In this document: piece after piece, positions 7,086-14,847 of the stretch
Position numbering within the stretch: the first letter of the stretch is position 1
How the letters are laid out: each line of letters starts with the position of its first letter
Assembly: GCA_030654105.1 (NCBI GenBank)
Contig: JAURYC010000154.1
Span: 1 to 32,997 of the forward strand
From: Deltaproteobacteria bacterium
GTDB taxonomy: Bacteria > Desulfobacterota > SM23-61
Direction: 5' to 3'
Length of the DNA stretch: 32,997 nt
Notes under the pieces: generated by a model
Seen by the model: the letters and a program-made list of their open reading frames with translations, nothing else
Database searches by the model: none
What the model was told of the DNA's origin: nothing
Made by a program: the position numbers and the translations under genes

Positions 7086-8954
7086 TTATTTTCTTTTGGG
7101 CCCGTAGAGGTCCCGGGCAACATCCTTGAGGCCGAGGGATTCGAGCGTCTTCCGCGAAGGTTTTCCACTGGGAGTCCAGCCGCTGGCCTTGTAAAATTCT
7201 TTGGTCATGACCTCCATGTTCGGAACCTTGCCAGCGTTACCACCCTCCTTGGTCGGTTCCAGTTGGCGAGGGGCCAGCACATCGTCCTGGCGATTAATCC
7301 CGCAGCGATTGTTGTACGCCCGGTGGAGCGCCATGATGCGTTCCCCGACTTTAAGCAGACTATGGGCGGTATATTTCGTTCCTGTGGCCGCTGTCAAAAC
7401 GGCGGCCAAGTCTGAAGGTTTGAGAATGAAAGTCAGGAAGTAGCAGGAGACCATGGAATTGATCACGGCCGTCAAATCCTGGGAAAGTTTAACTAAATTG
7501 CCCTTGCCCTCACTCTGGAAAAGGGGGTAGGTACCTTTCAGTCCCCATTCTGGAACTGGATCCTGAACTCCCTCCCATAAGGGTGAGTGGCCATGCAGAT
7601 GGCAGGCTCCCCTCGGGCCCACCGCATAGGTTAAGCCCATGCTGAAGAAGGTGCGCGGGTCGTGCATGGGGCTTTCCATCCCTTTGACGTGGACAGCATA
7701 CTTCCAGGAATCCCCCCCCAATTTTTCCGCTGCCCTTTTGACCCCTTGCCCCAAGAGTGCCCCCATTTTTTCTTTTTTCCCGACCTGGTGCACCATAGCG
7801 ATCATGGCCTGGGCATCGCCCCACTTTAAATCAACTCCCCCCGTATCTTCTTTTTTAATCAACCCTTTTTCATAAGCCTCCATGGCGAAGGCAATGGCCA
7901 CCCCCGTTGAAATTGTATCAATGCCATAACGGTTACAGAGGTCATTAGCAAAAGAAACGGCATTCAAATTGTCAACCAGGCACATCGTTCCTAAGGCTGC
8001 TAAGGTTTCATACTCCGGCCCCGGGCCATCCATCTTGTATGGCCCTTCATCGATCTTCACCCAGCGTGAGCACCCGAGGGTGCAGCGGTAGCAGGCTGTA
8101 TGGGGGACCAGGATGGTCTCCTTCATCTTCTTTCCTCCGAGGTTCCTGCAGCCTTCCTCCCAGAGGCCAAGCTGCCAGTTTTTGACCGGGATGTCGCCCA
8201 TGGACCAGAGGTTATCCAACACCTGGGCGGTTCCATACTCCCGCATATTGGCGACGGCTGGAGAGGTAGCGTTGTCTTTCGCAATCTTCTTGCAGAGGGC
8301 GTTATAAGCTTCCAGGTCGTGAATGGGAAAGGTGCCGTTGCCGCGTACGACAATCGCCTTTAGTTTTTTCGCCCCTAAAATGGCTCCATTGCCACCGCGC
8401 CCGGGGGCTCGCCCTTCATCGTTGATGATACAGGATAGAAGAACCTGCTTCTCCCCGGCCGGGCCGATACAGGCGATCCGGATTCTCTCGTCCCCGATCT
8501 CTCTCTGGAGGGTCTCCTGGACTTTTAAAGCATCCTGACCCCAAAGGTGGAAAGCATTGCGGAACTCAACTTTGCCGTTGTGGATCCATAGGTACACAGG
8601 GTCGGGGGAAGCTCCTTCCACGATCAGAGCGTCATAACCCGCGCGCTTTAAATCCGCTCCCCAATAGCCGCCGGAGCTGGCATCGCAAAGGATGCCGGTC
8701 AGGGGGGATTTGAAACAGATTTGATAGCGGGCACCGGAAGGATAATTGGTGGCGGTTACAGGGCCCGTGGCAAAGACGATCTTATTTTCCGGGCTCAAAG
8801 GATCTGTGGAAGGGGGGACTTCATCATAGAGGATGCGGTTTCCCAGCCCGGTCCCGCCAATATAATCCCGGGCCAATTTGGGTGGTAAAGGTTCGGCCTG
8901 GAACTCTCGCTTCGTCAGGTTAACCCGGAGAATGCTTCCCATGTATCCGTCCAT
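7086..8954 (-). CDS. Aldehyde:ferredoxin oxidoreductase (tungsten, AOR family)
   Basis: A 622-aa AOR-family enzyme, which oxidises aldehydes to acids, or reduces acids, with ferredoxin, using a W-bispyranopterin and one [4Fe-4S] cluster in the cytoplasm. The N-terminal MGSILRVNLT, the segment GPVTATNYPSGARYQICFKS, and GRGGNGAILGAKKLKAIVV are typical. The cluster motif is C288-x2-C291-x3-C295, with C504 as the probable fourth ligand, close to the spacing in the Pyrococcus enzyme. GPEYETLAALGTM and GIDTISTG supply pterin-site residues. The length is normal. An AAGGAG site precedes ATG 8954 by nine bases. It follows the tandem dehydratases and precedes the AIRS gene. It may work with them on a CoA-ester pathway that passes through an aldehyde or acid; the substrate is not evident. 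Confidence 0.95.
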   Translation of the reverse strand: MDGYMGSILRVNLTKREFQAEPLPPKLARDYIGGTGLGNRILYDEVPPSTDPLSPENKIVFATGPVTATNYPSGARYQICFKSPLTGILCDASSGGYWGADLKRAGYDALIVEGASPDPVYLWIHNGKVEFRNAFHLWGQDALKVQETLQREIGDERIRIACIGPAGEKQVLLSCIINDEGRAPGRGGNGAILGAKKLKAIVVRGNGTFPIHDLEAYNALCKKIAKDNATSPAVANMREYGTAQVLDNLWSMGDIPVKNWQLGLWEEGCRNLGGKKMKETILVPHTACYRCTLGCSRWVKIDEGPYKMDGPGPEYETLAALGTMCLVDNLNAVSFANDLCNRYGIDTISTGVAIAFAMEAYEKGLIKKEDTGGVDLKWGDAQAMIAMVHQVGKKEKMGALLGQGVKRAAEKLGGDSWKYAVHVKGMESPMHDPRTFFSMGLTYAVGPRGACHLHGHSPLWEGVQDPVPEWGLKGTYPLFQSEGKGNLVKLSQDLTAVINSMVSCYFLTFILKPSDLAAVLTAATGTKYTAHSLLKVGERIMALHRAYNNRCGINRQDDVLAPRQLEPTKEGGNAGKVPNMEVMTKEFYKASGWTPSGKPSRKTLESLGLKDVARDLYGPKRK

Positions 8955-9060
8955 GGCCCATTTCTCCTTTCTTAGGAAAGTTAGTGCAAGAGGGAACGGA
9001 AGGAAAATTCACCTTCTTTTAATAGATTTTCCGGGCGAAGTCAAGACATTTTTATGTCTG

Positions 9061-9302
9061 GCCCACCCCCAGTTTTTTATGTAGGAGCTTCCCAGCCCGG
9101 GCTGAAGGGCCATTCCCTCGGAATCAGAGGCACTGGTTCTTCATCGGGCACAGCGGGGCTTCAACCGGGATTTCTATGCTCTCCTCCGACCCCGCCCGCC
9201 TCTACGGAGGCAAACCGGGGACCCTGGGTCAATGCTTTGCCCGCCATGATTCCTCGATCATGGCCCTCCAGCCCGGGCGAAAACACAAAACTGGGGGTGG
9301 GC
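9061..9302. mobile_element. MITE-like 242-bp element with terminal inverted repeats
   Basis: The 367-bp gap between the dehydratase stop and the AOR start holds no gene but a clear inverted-repeat element. The 16-bp ends GCCCACCCCCAGTTTT (9061-9076) and AAAACTGGGGGTGGGC (9287-9302) are perfect inverted copies. Inside them GCCCGGGCTGAAGGGCCAT (9095-9113) pairs with 9260-9278 at 18 of 19 positions. Outside, CAAGA(CA)TTTTTATGT occurs in the same direction on both sides (9042-9057 and 9302-9315), like an imperfect target duplication. It encodes no transposase, so it would be a non-autonomous element, or alternatively a large folded RNA in the operon. Confidence 0.65.
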
Positions 9303-9322
9303 AAGATTTTTATGTTCCTGTT

Positions 9323-10768
9323 TTAATCCTCGATCCCGGCGATCCTTTTGGCAATGCGCTTCTTTTCCTCGAGATTGGCAGCGCGATGAAGGGAAATCAT
9401 CTGGGCTTGGGTAGACCCTGCTCCATGCCAAGTCCCCGGTCCATGTAATCCGGCAGTCCAGTTCTGCAAGACCTTGGTGATCCTCATCCGCTTCTCTGCG
9501 GGCACGGCCGCTTTCAGGTATTTTTCCACATACCCTTTGGTTGCCGGGTTTTTCAGCTCTTGGAAAGATGGCATTGTGACCACCAGACCCCCGGCAATGT
9601 CCCCGGCCAGGGCCATAATCTGCCAGAATCCATGGGCGGTGGAAATCTTGGCCACGTTGCCGAACAGGTCATCGGGCATGAACACTCCCGAGCCGGAAGG
9701 TTCTTCCTTCCCTTTTACGGCCGCGGCAATGGCGCAGGCGTGAGAAGCCTCGGAGATGCGTACCATGTGGGTAATCGCTTCCCGTATGTGCGGGGCCTTT
9801 TCCGTACCGGCGTATTCCGCGGCCAACTGGGCGGCGCCAATGATGATGTCGGCGAATCCGACTTTGCAGGCCCCGCCGCAATTCATCCGGTGGGTCTTGG
9901 CGAAGCGCTGGATGAGAGAGCCGGCAAAATCCACTTCCCCGCACATAAAAACATTTTCTACGGGAATGAAGACGTCGTCAAAAACCATCAGGCAGGTTTC
10001 CCGTTGGCCGAACTGGGGATTCCCCAGGTAAAAGATGTCTTCCGCCTTTTCGCGTTCGGCCGATAGCGCATTGTATTGCAGGATGTAGGTGATTCCCTTC
10101 GCGCTGTTGGGTACGGCAAAAGCCACGGCATAGTCTTCCTCCCCTTTCCGTAAGGCTCCTCCAGGAATCACCAGAGTCTCATGGGCGCAGAAGGCACCGC
10201 TCTGGTGCATCTTAGCCCCCCGGACGACGATGCCGTCTGATCTTCTTTCCACCATATGGACGTACATGTCGGGATCGCCTTCCAGGATCCTCTTGGCTCG
10301 GTCCCCCTTGGCGTCGGTTACCGCCCCGCTTATCGCCAGGTCCTTCTCCTGGGTACGCTGTAAAAAAGCATTAAAACGGCGGCTATATTCTGTCCTCTTG
10401 ACCCGGTCCATTTCCACAGTCACGCTGGCCAGGGCGTTAATGGCATCGCAACCCACACAGCGGTAATTGCAAGTGCCCAAGGTCTGAGAGGTGAGCAGGG
10501 CCATGTCGGCTCGCCGCTCCAAATCTCCGGTCGAGCGGTTCACGTGCAGGTTGCGGTTGATTTTCTGCCCGGTGAGGTGCGAGGTGGCGGTCATGACCCC
10601 TTCATTTCTGGGGTCGGCAGCCAGCTCATAAAGCTTGGCTGTGGCCTCGACCACGGCGCGGGTAACGGGGTTCGCGTAAAGGTTTTCCACCTTCTTCCCG
10701 TCCAGGTAAGCATTCACTTTTATCTTCTGGATGCTTTTCGTAAATTCTTCGGCAGTCATCAAACCCAT
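9323..10768 (-). CDS. 4-hydroxybutyryl-CoA dehydratase-like flavoprotein (copy 1)
   Basis: A 481-aa protein of the 4-hydroxyphenylacetate 3-hydroxylase (HpaB)/4-hydroxybutyryl-CoA dehydratase family, which has an acyl-CoA-dehydrogenase fold. The dehydratase branch carries FAD plus a [4Fe-4S] cluster; in Clostridium AbfD its ligands are Cys99, Cys103, His292 and Cys299. Here C100 and C104 (GTCNYRC) match, His293 matches, and C297 and C301 (HRMNCGGAC) lie at the fourth position, with one residue more in the loop. This points to the dehydratase branch rather than the oxygen-using hydroxylase, and fits the anaerobic setting. TGQKINRN, SGAVTDAKGDR and the C-terminal WHGAGS are family features. GAGGAGA lies just before ATG 10768. 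The exact substrate (4-hydroxybutyryl-CoA or a relative) is inferred. Confidence 0.88.
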   Translation of the reverse strand: MGLMTAEEFTKSIQKIKVNAYLDGKKVENLYANPVTRAVVEATAKLYELAADPRNEGVMTATSHLTGQKINRNLHVNRSTGDLERRADMALLTSQTLGTCNYRCVGCDAINALASVTVEMDRVKRTEYSRRFNAFLQRTQEKDLAISGAVTDAKGDRAKRILEGDPDMYVHMVERRSDGIVVRGAKMHQSGAFCAHETLVIPGGALRKGEEDYAVAFAVPNSAKGITYILQYNALSAEREKAEDIFYLGNPQFGQRETCLMVFDDVFIPVENVFMCGEVDFAGSLIQRFAKTHRMNCGGACKVGFADIIIGAAQLAAEYAGTEKAPHIREAITHMVRISEASHACAIAAAVKGKEEPSGSGVFMPDDLFGNVAKISTAHGFWQIMALAGDIAGGLVVTMPSFQELKNPATKGYVEKYLKAAVPAEKRMRITKVLQNWTAGLHGPGTWHGAGSTQAQMISLHRAANLEEKKRIAKRIAGIED

Positions 10769-10802
10769 ATTATTCTCCTCAGAAAAATTTAGGACGAAGC
10801 TT

Positions 10803-10893
10803 GGCGCAGATATACGCCGAAAAAGTTTTTATTGATGAGAAACGCCGATCTTTTAATATTAAAAATCCTGAAAATCTGCGTACATCTGCGTCC
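10803..10893. repeat. GCAGAT/ATCTGCG inverted-repeat element
   Basis: Between the two dehydratase genes, GCGCAGAT with a nearby ACGCC faces ATCTGCGTACATCTGCGTCC (10874-10893) across an AT-rich centre. It is of the same type as 29452-29662. Confidence 0.6.
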
Positions 10894-10902
10894 AATAATA
10901 TT

Positions 10903-12360
10903 TCAATTTCCGGGTTCGAGGATTTCTTCGCTGATGCCAGCCAATTTTTTGGCCATGGCGGCATACTTTTCCATCGGGGTCAGGGACCGGACCACCAGTC
11001 TGGCGCCATCGGGAGAACCACCGCCATGCATGCACCCCGGGACTCCGGCTCCGAGAGTCAGCCATTCGGTCAGGCGAGCTGCCCGGGCGCGGGCTTCCGG
11101 GCTGCACGAGCCAGCCTTGATGTACTTCTGAACCAATGGCCCATAACGTGCATCCATAAAATCCCGGTAAGAAGGAAAGCATCCTGTTTCCACGATCCCC
11201 CCGCCAATCTCCTGGCAGAGCCGTTTGGTCTCATAGGGCAGGGTGGCTACGTGAATCTTGTTGGCATGAGCGGTTAGGGAGTCAGGAACCCAGATTCCAG
11301 ATGGATGGCGGCTGCCCAGAGCGATGGACCCGACACCCATGGTAAAAGTCGTTTCATTATTGACAGCCATTTCGACGAACTTGGAAGAGAAGGTGCGGGC
11401 GGGAAGACCGTTGGCCCGGGCCATGAGGACAGCGGCTCCGATCATGACATCTCCCTGGCCAGCCACGCAGGCTCCGATACAGGCTCGGTAGATGGCTGTA
11501 AAGATCTGGATGATCTTACCTGTATAGGCGAATTCCTGGCAAAGGAAGACCCGTTCTTCCGGCACGAAGACATCTTCGAAGATCAAATAAGCCTGGGTGA
11601 TACCGGTTTCCGTGGGAATATCAAAGCCCTCCTCCTGTTCGCGGGTATCGCTGGGGCGCCGGGTCTCCACAATGGTCAAACCTTTCACGTCCCGCGGGAC
11701 GGCACAAGCCACGGCAAAGTCCTTATCCGCCTCCCCGTAGGCCGCGCCGGGCAGGAGAAAGATTTCATTACTGGCGGCCACGCCGCAGATCATCAATTTC
11801 GCCCCTCTGAGGACAATGCCGTTTTCTCTTACTGCGGCAATTCTAAGGTTGGAATCGAGGTCAGACTGCTGGGAAGCCTTCAGGCTGCGATTGCCTTTGG
11901 CATCGGTTAAAGCTCCGGCGATGGTCCATCCTTCGGATTCAGCCTGAAGAACCCATTTCTTCAAACGGTCGTGATAGTCGGTCCCCAAGGCGCCATCGAC
12001 CTCGTGAGTCACTGCCCACATAGTATTCATGCCATTCCAGCCAGCACAAAGAGCTCCTGTGCAGGTGCCAGTGAGCCGGTACATTTCGCGTTTGAACTTA
12101 GAGTTAAAGATCACATCCTCGGCAGATTGCATGAGCGAGTTGTGACGATGGATCTTCTCTCCGGTGAGGGCAGAAGTGGTGGTGAAAAGGCTGGAACGCC
12201 CAGAGTCGTTCGCCCCATCATACGCCCGGGCGTGGCTTTCCACTACCCGCCGAGTGGCCGGATGGGTGGTTACATCATCAATTTTTTCACCGAATTTATG
12301 CACGTTAGGGCGAAGCTTCTTCAAAGAAGCAAGATACTCGGCGCGGGTTTTAATGGCCAT
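10903..12360 (-). CDS. 4-hydroxybutyryl-CoA dehydratase-like flavoprotein (copy 2, altered cluster site)
   Basis: A 485-aa paralogue of the downstream gene, with the same HpaB/4HBCD family features: SALTGEKIHRHNSL, TIAGALTDAKGNR, FEDVFVPEERVFLC, and a C-terminal GVPGCMHGGGS. The first cysteine pair is C100 and C105 (C-x4-C instead of C-x3-C). In the second half of the cluster site C294 and C298 are present, but the ligand His is missing; the segment reads TAIYRACIGAC, so the aligned position is Ile or Tyr. It may hold the cluster differently, have lost it, or act on another hydroxyacyl-CoA. AAAGGAGG precedes ATG 12360 by five bases. This is the first gene of the long run, with a 134-bp gap to copy 1 that contains an inverted repeat. 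Confidence 0.86.
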   Translation of the reverse strand: MAIKTRAEYLASLKKLRPNVHKFGEKIDDVTTHPATRRVVESHARAYDGANDSGRSSLFTTTSALTGEKIHRHNSLMQSAEDVIFNSKFKREMYRLTGTCTGALCAGWNGMNTMWAVTHEVDGALGTDYHDRLKKWVLQAESEGWTIAGALTDAKGNRSLKASQQSDLDSNLRIAAVRENGIVLRGAKLMICGVAASNEIFLLPGAAYGEADKDFAVACAVPRDVKGLTIVETRRPSDTREQEEGFDIPTETGITQAYLIFEDVFVPEERVFLCQEFAYTGKIIQIFTAIYRACIGACVAGQGDVMIGAAVLMARANGLPARTFSSKFVEMAVNNETTFTMGVGSIALGSRHPSGIWVPDSLTAHANKIHVATLPYETKRLCQEIGGGIVETGCFPSYRDFMDARYGPLVQKYIKAGSCSPEARARAARLTEWLTLGAGVPGCMHGGGSPDGARLVVRSLTPMEKYAAMAKKLAGISEEILEPGN

Positions 12361-12403
12361 GAGGGCCTCCTTTCAAGGATGCATTCCGGTTACAATTTCT
12401 GGG

Positions 12404-12426
12404 CCTCTCACCCAGGGGGTGAGAGG
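12404..12426. repeat. Perfect 10-bp hairpin upstream of dehydratase copy 2
   Basis: CCTCTCACCC, the loop AGG, then GGGTGAGAGG. It lies 44 bp before the start of dehydratase copy 2 and 79 bp after the PDGLE-protein stop. No T-run follows on the minus strand, so it is not a standard terminator; it could be a REP relative or an mRNA-stabilising hairpin. Confidence 0.6.
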
Positions 12427-12504
12427 GGTTGGATAATCTCTTTTAATCCAACGCGATTATACAGGCGATGATGAAAATCAGCAACCTTGAAAAATGTTTT
12501 TTGA

Positions 12505-12843
12505 CTACTGGCCATCTTTCTTGCTTATTATTTTTCCCAAAATGAACGTAACCAGGACAATGATTCCAACCCCCAGAACACCCGAAAGAATATAGCCAAG
12601 GCTGGATTTAGTCAATCCCTGGCCCTCCCAATTTTTTAGGTTATAGTCGGGCACAGGAGCAGACCATAGATCCGCCAATTTTTTTAATCCAGCAGGAACA
12701 TAGCCTACCATCTTTTCAATTTCCTCCAGACTCCATTCCCCCCAGGCCGGGCCTGATTTGAATATTTCAGGGAGGATGAGGCCGATGGGTGAAAGGATAA
12801 CTAAGAGGACCAGCCCCCACCAGAGTTTGTTTGTTCCCTTCAT
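12505..12843 (-). CDS. PDGLE/CbiN-like small membrane subunit of a Ni/Co transporter
   Basis: A 112-aa membrane protein with an N-terminal transmembrane segment (WWGLVLLVILSPIGLIL), an outside loop of about 60 residues, and a second transmembrane segment (LGYILSGVLGVGIIVLVTFI). This is the usual topology of the PDGLE/CbiN/NikN partners that accompany CbiM or NikM. The namesake motif is weak (PAGLKKLAD). Its start overlaps the last codon region of the cbiM gene by 4 bp, so the two are co-translated. CbiN and NikN are needed for metal loading of the M subunit. No CbiQ or CbiO gene follows. Confidence 0.8.
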   Translation of the reverse strand: MKGTNKLWWGLVLLVILSPIGLILPEIFKSGPAWGEWSLEEIEKMVGYVPAGLKKLADLWSAPVPDYNLKNWEGQGLTKSSLGYILSGVLGVGIIVLVTFILGKIISKKDGQ

Positions 12844-13526
12844 TGGATCCTCCTGATTGGCTCCAGCATGGAAGGGTCAGAACGCTGGAAGTAGATGACC
12901 AGCAAGGCTGTGAGTACAGCTTCGATAAATCCGAATAACAGAAGATGCTGGGCAGCCATCACCGGCACGGCCACCTCCAGAGGGTAGGGAAAATACAAAG
13001 GCCTTCCATCGGGGCCTCTGGCCAGAAAGGGCTGTATGCCGAACATGACCGCCGTGGTCAAAGCCGCCACGTTCAAGCCGACGTATCCGGCCACGGCCCC
13101 GGCGATCCACTTGCGCCTGGATGTTGCCGGCGCCCCTTGGCCGATCAGGCGGTAAACCCAATACCCTACCATGGGCATCACGAAGGCCATGTTGAAACAG
13201 TTGGCCGCGATGGCTGTAATTCCCCCATCGCCGAAGAGCAAAGCCTGGATGACCAGGGCAATGGAAATGGCAATTAAAGCTGCCCATGGACCGAGAAGAA
13301 TAGCCACGATCACTCCCCCAACGGCATGACCGGTGGACCCTCCCGGAATGGGAACGTTAAACATCATGACCACGAAGCTGAAGGCCGCTCCCAGGGCCAG
13401 AAAAGGGACCTGGCGCTGTCGTAAGGTGCGACGCACAAGCTTGGAGGCCAAGGCCCAAAGCGGAACCATTATACCATAGAGAACGCCGTAGGTCTGGGGC
13501 CCCAGGTATCCATCCGGAATGTGCAT
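12840..13526 (-). CDS. cbiM: CbiM/NikM-type nickel or cobalt ECF transporter S-component
   Basis: A 228-aa membrane protein of the CbiM/NikM family, the metal-binding core of energy-coupling-factor Ni/Co importers. It has about six to seven transmembrane segments. The start is fixed at ATG 13526, preceded by AAGGGAG. The product then begins MHIPDGYLGP, the family hallmark, in which the N-terminus and His2 bind the metal. A frame from 13565 would bury this motif and is rejected. GGSTGHAVGG holds the conserved inner His, and GDGGITAIAANCFNMAF is also typical. It is followed by the PDGLE partner with a 4-bp overlap. A NikR gene lies upstream on the same strand, which favours nickel over cobalt. 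Missing CbiQ/CbiO means the energising module must be elsewhere, or uptake is low-rate. Confidence 0.92.
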   Translation of the reverse strand: MHIPDGYLGPQTYGVLYGIMVPLWALASKLVRRTLRQRQVPFLALGAAFSFVVMMFNVPIPGGSTGHAVGGVIVAILLGPWAALIAISIALVIQALLFGDGGITAIAANCFNMAFVMPMVGYWVYRLIGQGAPATSRRKWIAGAVAGYVGLNVAALTTAVMFGIQPFLARGPDGRPLYFPYPLEVAVPVMAAQHLLLFGFIEAVLTALLVIYFQRSDPSMLEPIRRIQ

Positions 13527-13603
13527 ACAAACTCCCTTCTCGCCGAAAGAAATATTGCCCAACATTCAGAGCTATTTTGTTCTGATCCGGGAACCCGACT
13601 TTT

Positions 13604-13715
13604 CCCCTCCCCTTTCGACGGGGGAGGGAAGGGTGGGGGTGATAATGGCTTAAAATTAATAAGGCTTCCATTTTAACCCCCCTCACCCTAGCCCTCTCCC
13701 GCAAGGGGAGAGGGG
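13604..13715. repeat. Pair of REP-like repeats in inverted orientation
   Basis: The first copy has a CCCTCCCC/GGGGAGGG hairpin (about 13606-13628) followed by AAGGGTGGGGGT. The second, inverted, reads ACCCCCCTCACCCTAG before a CCCTCTCCC-GCAA-GGGGAGAGGG hairpin ending near 13715. The pair lies between the outer-membrane-barrel gene and cbiM, on a probable common transcript. Confidence 0.7.
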
Positions 13716-13780
13716 GTTTCCGGATGGAAACTAACAAGTCATTTAGATAAGATGCGGGTCGTCTCTTCCCAATTTGGATT

Positions 13781-14530
13781 TTAATGAAATTTAATCGTCA
13801 CTCCCATAGTCAAGGCATAATCCGGGGCAGCGGTGTTCAGACCTAAGGACAGACCCGTGTCCAGCTGCACTTTGCCAACCGGTACCTGCAAGCCCAGGAG
13901 AATGCTGGCTGGATCATCCTTCCTGGCGGAGTTAAAATTATTCGTATAGGTTATCTCGCTTACCGCAAGTAGCCCTTGTATCACCTCATACTCACCAGCC
14001 AGGGTAAGGGTGAGCTCATCCGTAGCCCCCTTCTCTCCAATCCAGGTATATCCCGCGTTGAAATGCAAGTTCAAACCCGTGAAGGATTTACTGAAGACAG
14101 CGGTCAACCCGTAATCCGCTTTTCCGGAGCCCAGCCCCTTATTTTCATCCGCAGTAGGAATTTTGACCTGAGGTTTGAGGGAAAAGGCCGGATAATTTTC
14201 CCCTTCTCCCCAGATCCGATATTTGAGGTAGGCCGTCACATCGCCCCAACCATCCTCCCGACCGCCCTCATGATTGTCTTTGAAGAGGTAACTACCGGCC
14301 AAGGCCACTTCCGCCCGGTCGGTGAGGCCATAGGCCAGTTGGGCCGAAGGAATGTAATTTTTATCACGGTTGTTATCCCGCGAATAATCCAAGGCCAGTT
14401 CTAACTCATAAAAACCCTTCTCCACCGTCCCGGCATCCTCCGTGACTAAAGGCCTTCCCCCAAAAGCGGCGGAAGGCGTAAGGGTCCAAAGACTTATTAG
14501 GGCTATGAATAAAATCCCTAATTTTTTCAT
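13781..14530 (-). CDS. Predicted outer-membrane beta-barrel protein, possibly nickel-related
   Basis: A 249-aa secreted protein. MKKLGILFIALISLWTLTPS is a clear signal peptide, with cleavage near AAFG. The rest is a chain of alternating amphipathic strands (GFYELELALDYSRD, RAEVALAGSYLFKD, DVTAYLKYRIWGEG, FSLKPQVKIPTADE, LNLHFNAGYTWIGE, ELTLTLAGEYEV) ending TMGVTIKFH. A final aromatic/His strand is typical of outer-membrane barrels. The style resembles the MetA-pathway phenol-degradation outer-membrane family. It lies between NikR and CbiM on the same strand, so a role as the outer-membrane entry for nickel is reasonable but is inference. A consensus promoter lies about 270 bp upstream, leaving a long leader. 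Confidence 0.8.
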   Translation of the reverse strand: MKKLGILFIALISLWTLTPSAAFGGRPLVTEDAGTVEKGFYELELALDYSRDNNRDKNYIPSAQLAYGLTDRAEVALAGSYLFKDNHEGGREDGWGDVTAYLKYRIWGEGENYPAFSLKPQVKIPTADENKGLGSGKADYGLTAVFSKSFTGLNLHFNAGYTWIGEKGATDELTLTLAGEYEVIQGLLAVSEITYTNNFNSARKDDPASILLGLQVPVGKVQLDTGLSLGLNTAAPDYALTMGVTIKFH

Positions 14531-14794
14531 TTTCCCTCTCCATTTATCTTAGGCGGCAGATTCCTTTATAAGGATGCTTTAATAGTACTATTTTTTAAAA
14601 TATCGTGCTACCTACGAACAAAAAATTTTATTCCTTGATCCGTTCTCGTTTTGGCCGTGGGAATCCGCTAAAATTTTCCCTTCTCTCTTTCATCGGCTCC
14701 CGATTGGTAGCCACCGGTCTTACCCTCTGGTTCTTACGCCGGCCTGATTCAAACTTCCAGTTCTTCCGGCGCAGCTATTTTCTTTTTGATTTTG
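14531..14794 (-). promoter_or_regulatory. Long 5' leader of the outer-membrane gene with a palindromic site
   Basis: About 265 bases lie between the predicted transcription start and ATG 14530, with no credible gene. They include a CGCCGG/CCGGCG stem, an ATCGG-GAG-CCGAT hairpin, and an AT-rich 26-bp near-palindrome at 14584-14609 (20 of 26 positions symmetric) running from AGTACT to GTGCT. I recognise no known riboswitch class. The palindrome could be a regulator site or part of a second promoter. Confidence 0.4.
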
Positions 14795-14830
14795 GTAACA
14801 CATATTAAAAAAATGTAACACACTTGTCAA
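14795..14830 (-). promoter_or_regulatory. Consensus promoter with GTGTTAC boxes, candidate NikR-controlled
   Basis: On the minus strand TTGACA (14830-14825), a 17-bp spacer and TAATAT (14807-14802) form an almost perfect sigma-70 promoter. GTGTTAC occurs twice in the same direction (14821-14815 in the spacer, 14801-14795 just after the -10), with 13 bases between. GTGTTAC and its complement with a 13-14 base gap is, as I recall, the NikR half-site pattern proposed for deltaproteobacteria, but that pattern is inverted, whereas here the copies are direct. Confidence 0.6.
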
Positions 14831-14847
14831 GTCTTTTTATTCCTCTT

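Noticed and set aside
12404-12426. Hairpin as an intrinsic terminator
   Set aside because: No T-run follows on either strand.
13527-13565. 13-residue extension of CbiM
   Set aside because: It would hide the metal-binding N-terminus MHIPDG; a good AAGGGAG site precedes ATG 13526.
14605-14808. Plus-strand 67-codon frame in the nikR-barrel gap
   Set aside because: No ribosome-binding site, no family likeness, and it opposes the promoter and leader read on the minus strand.
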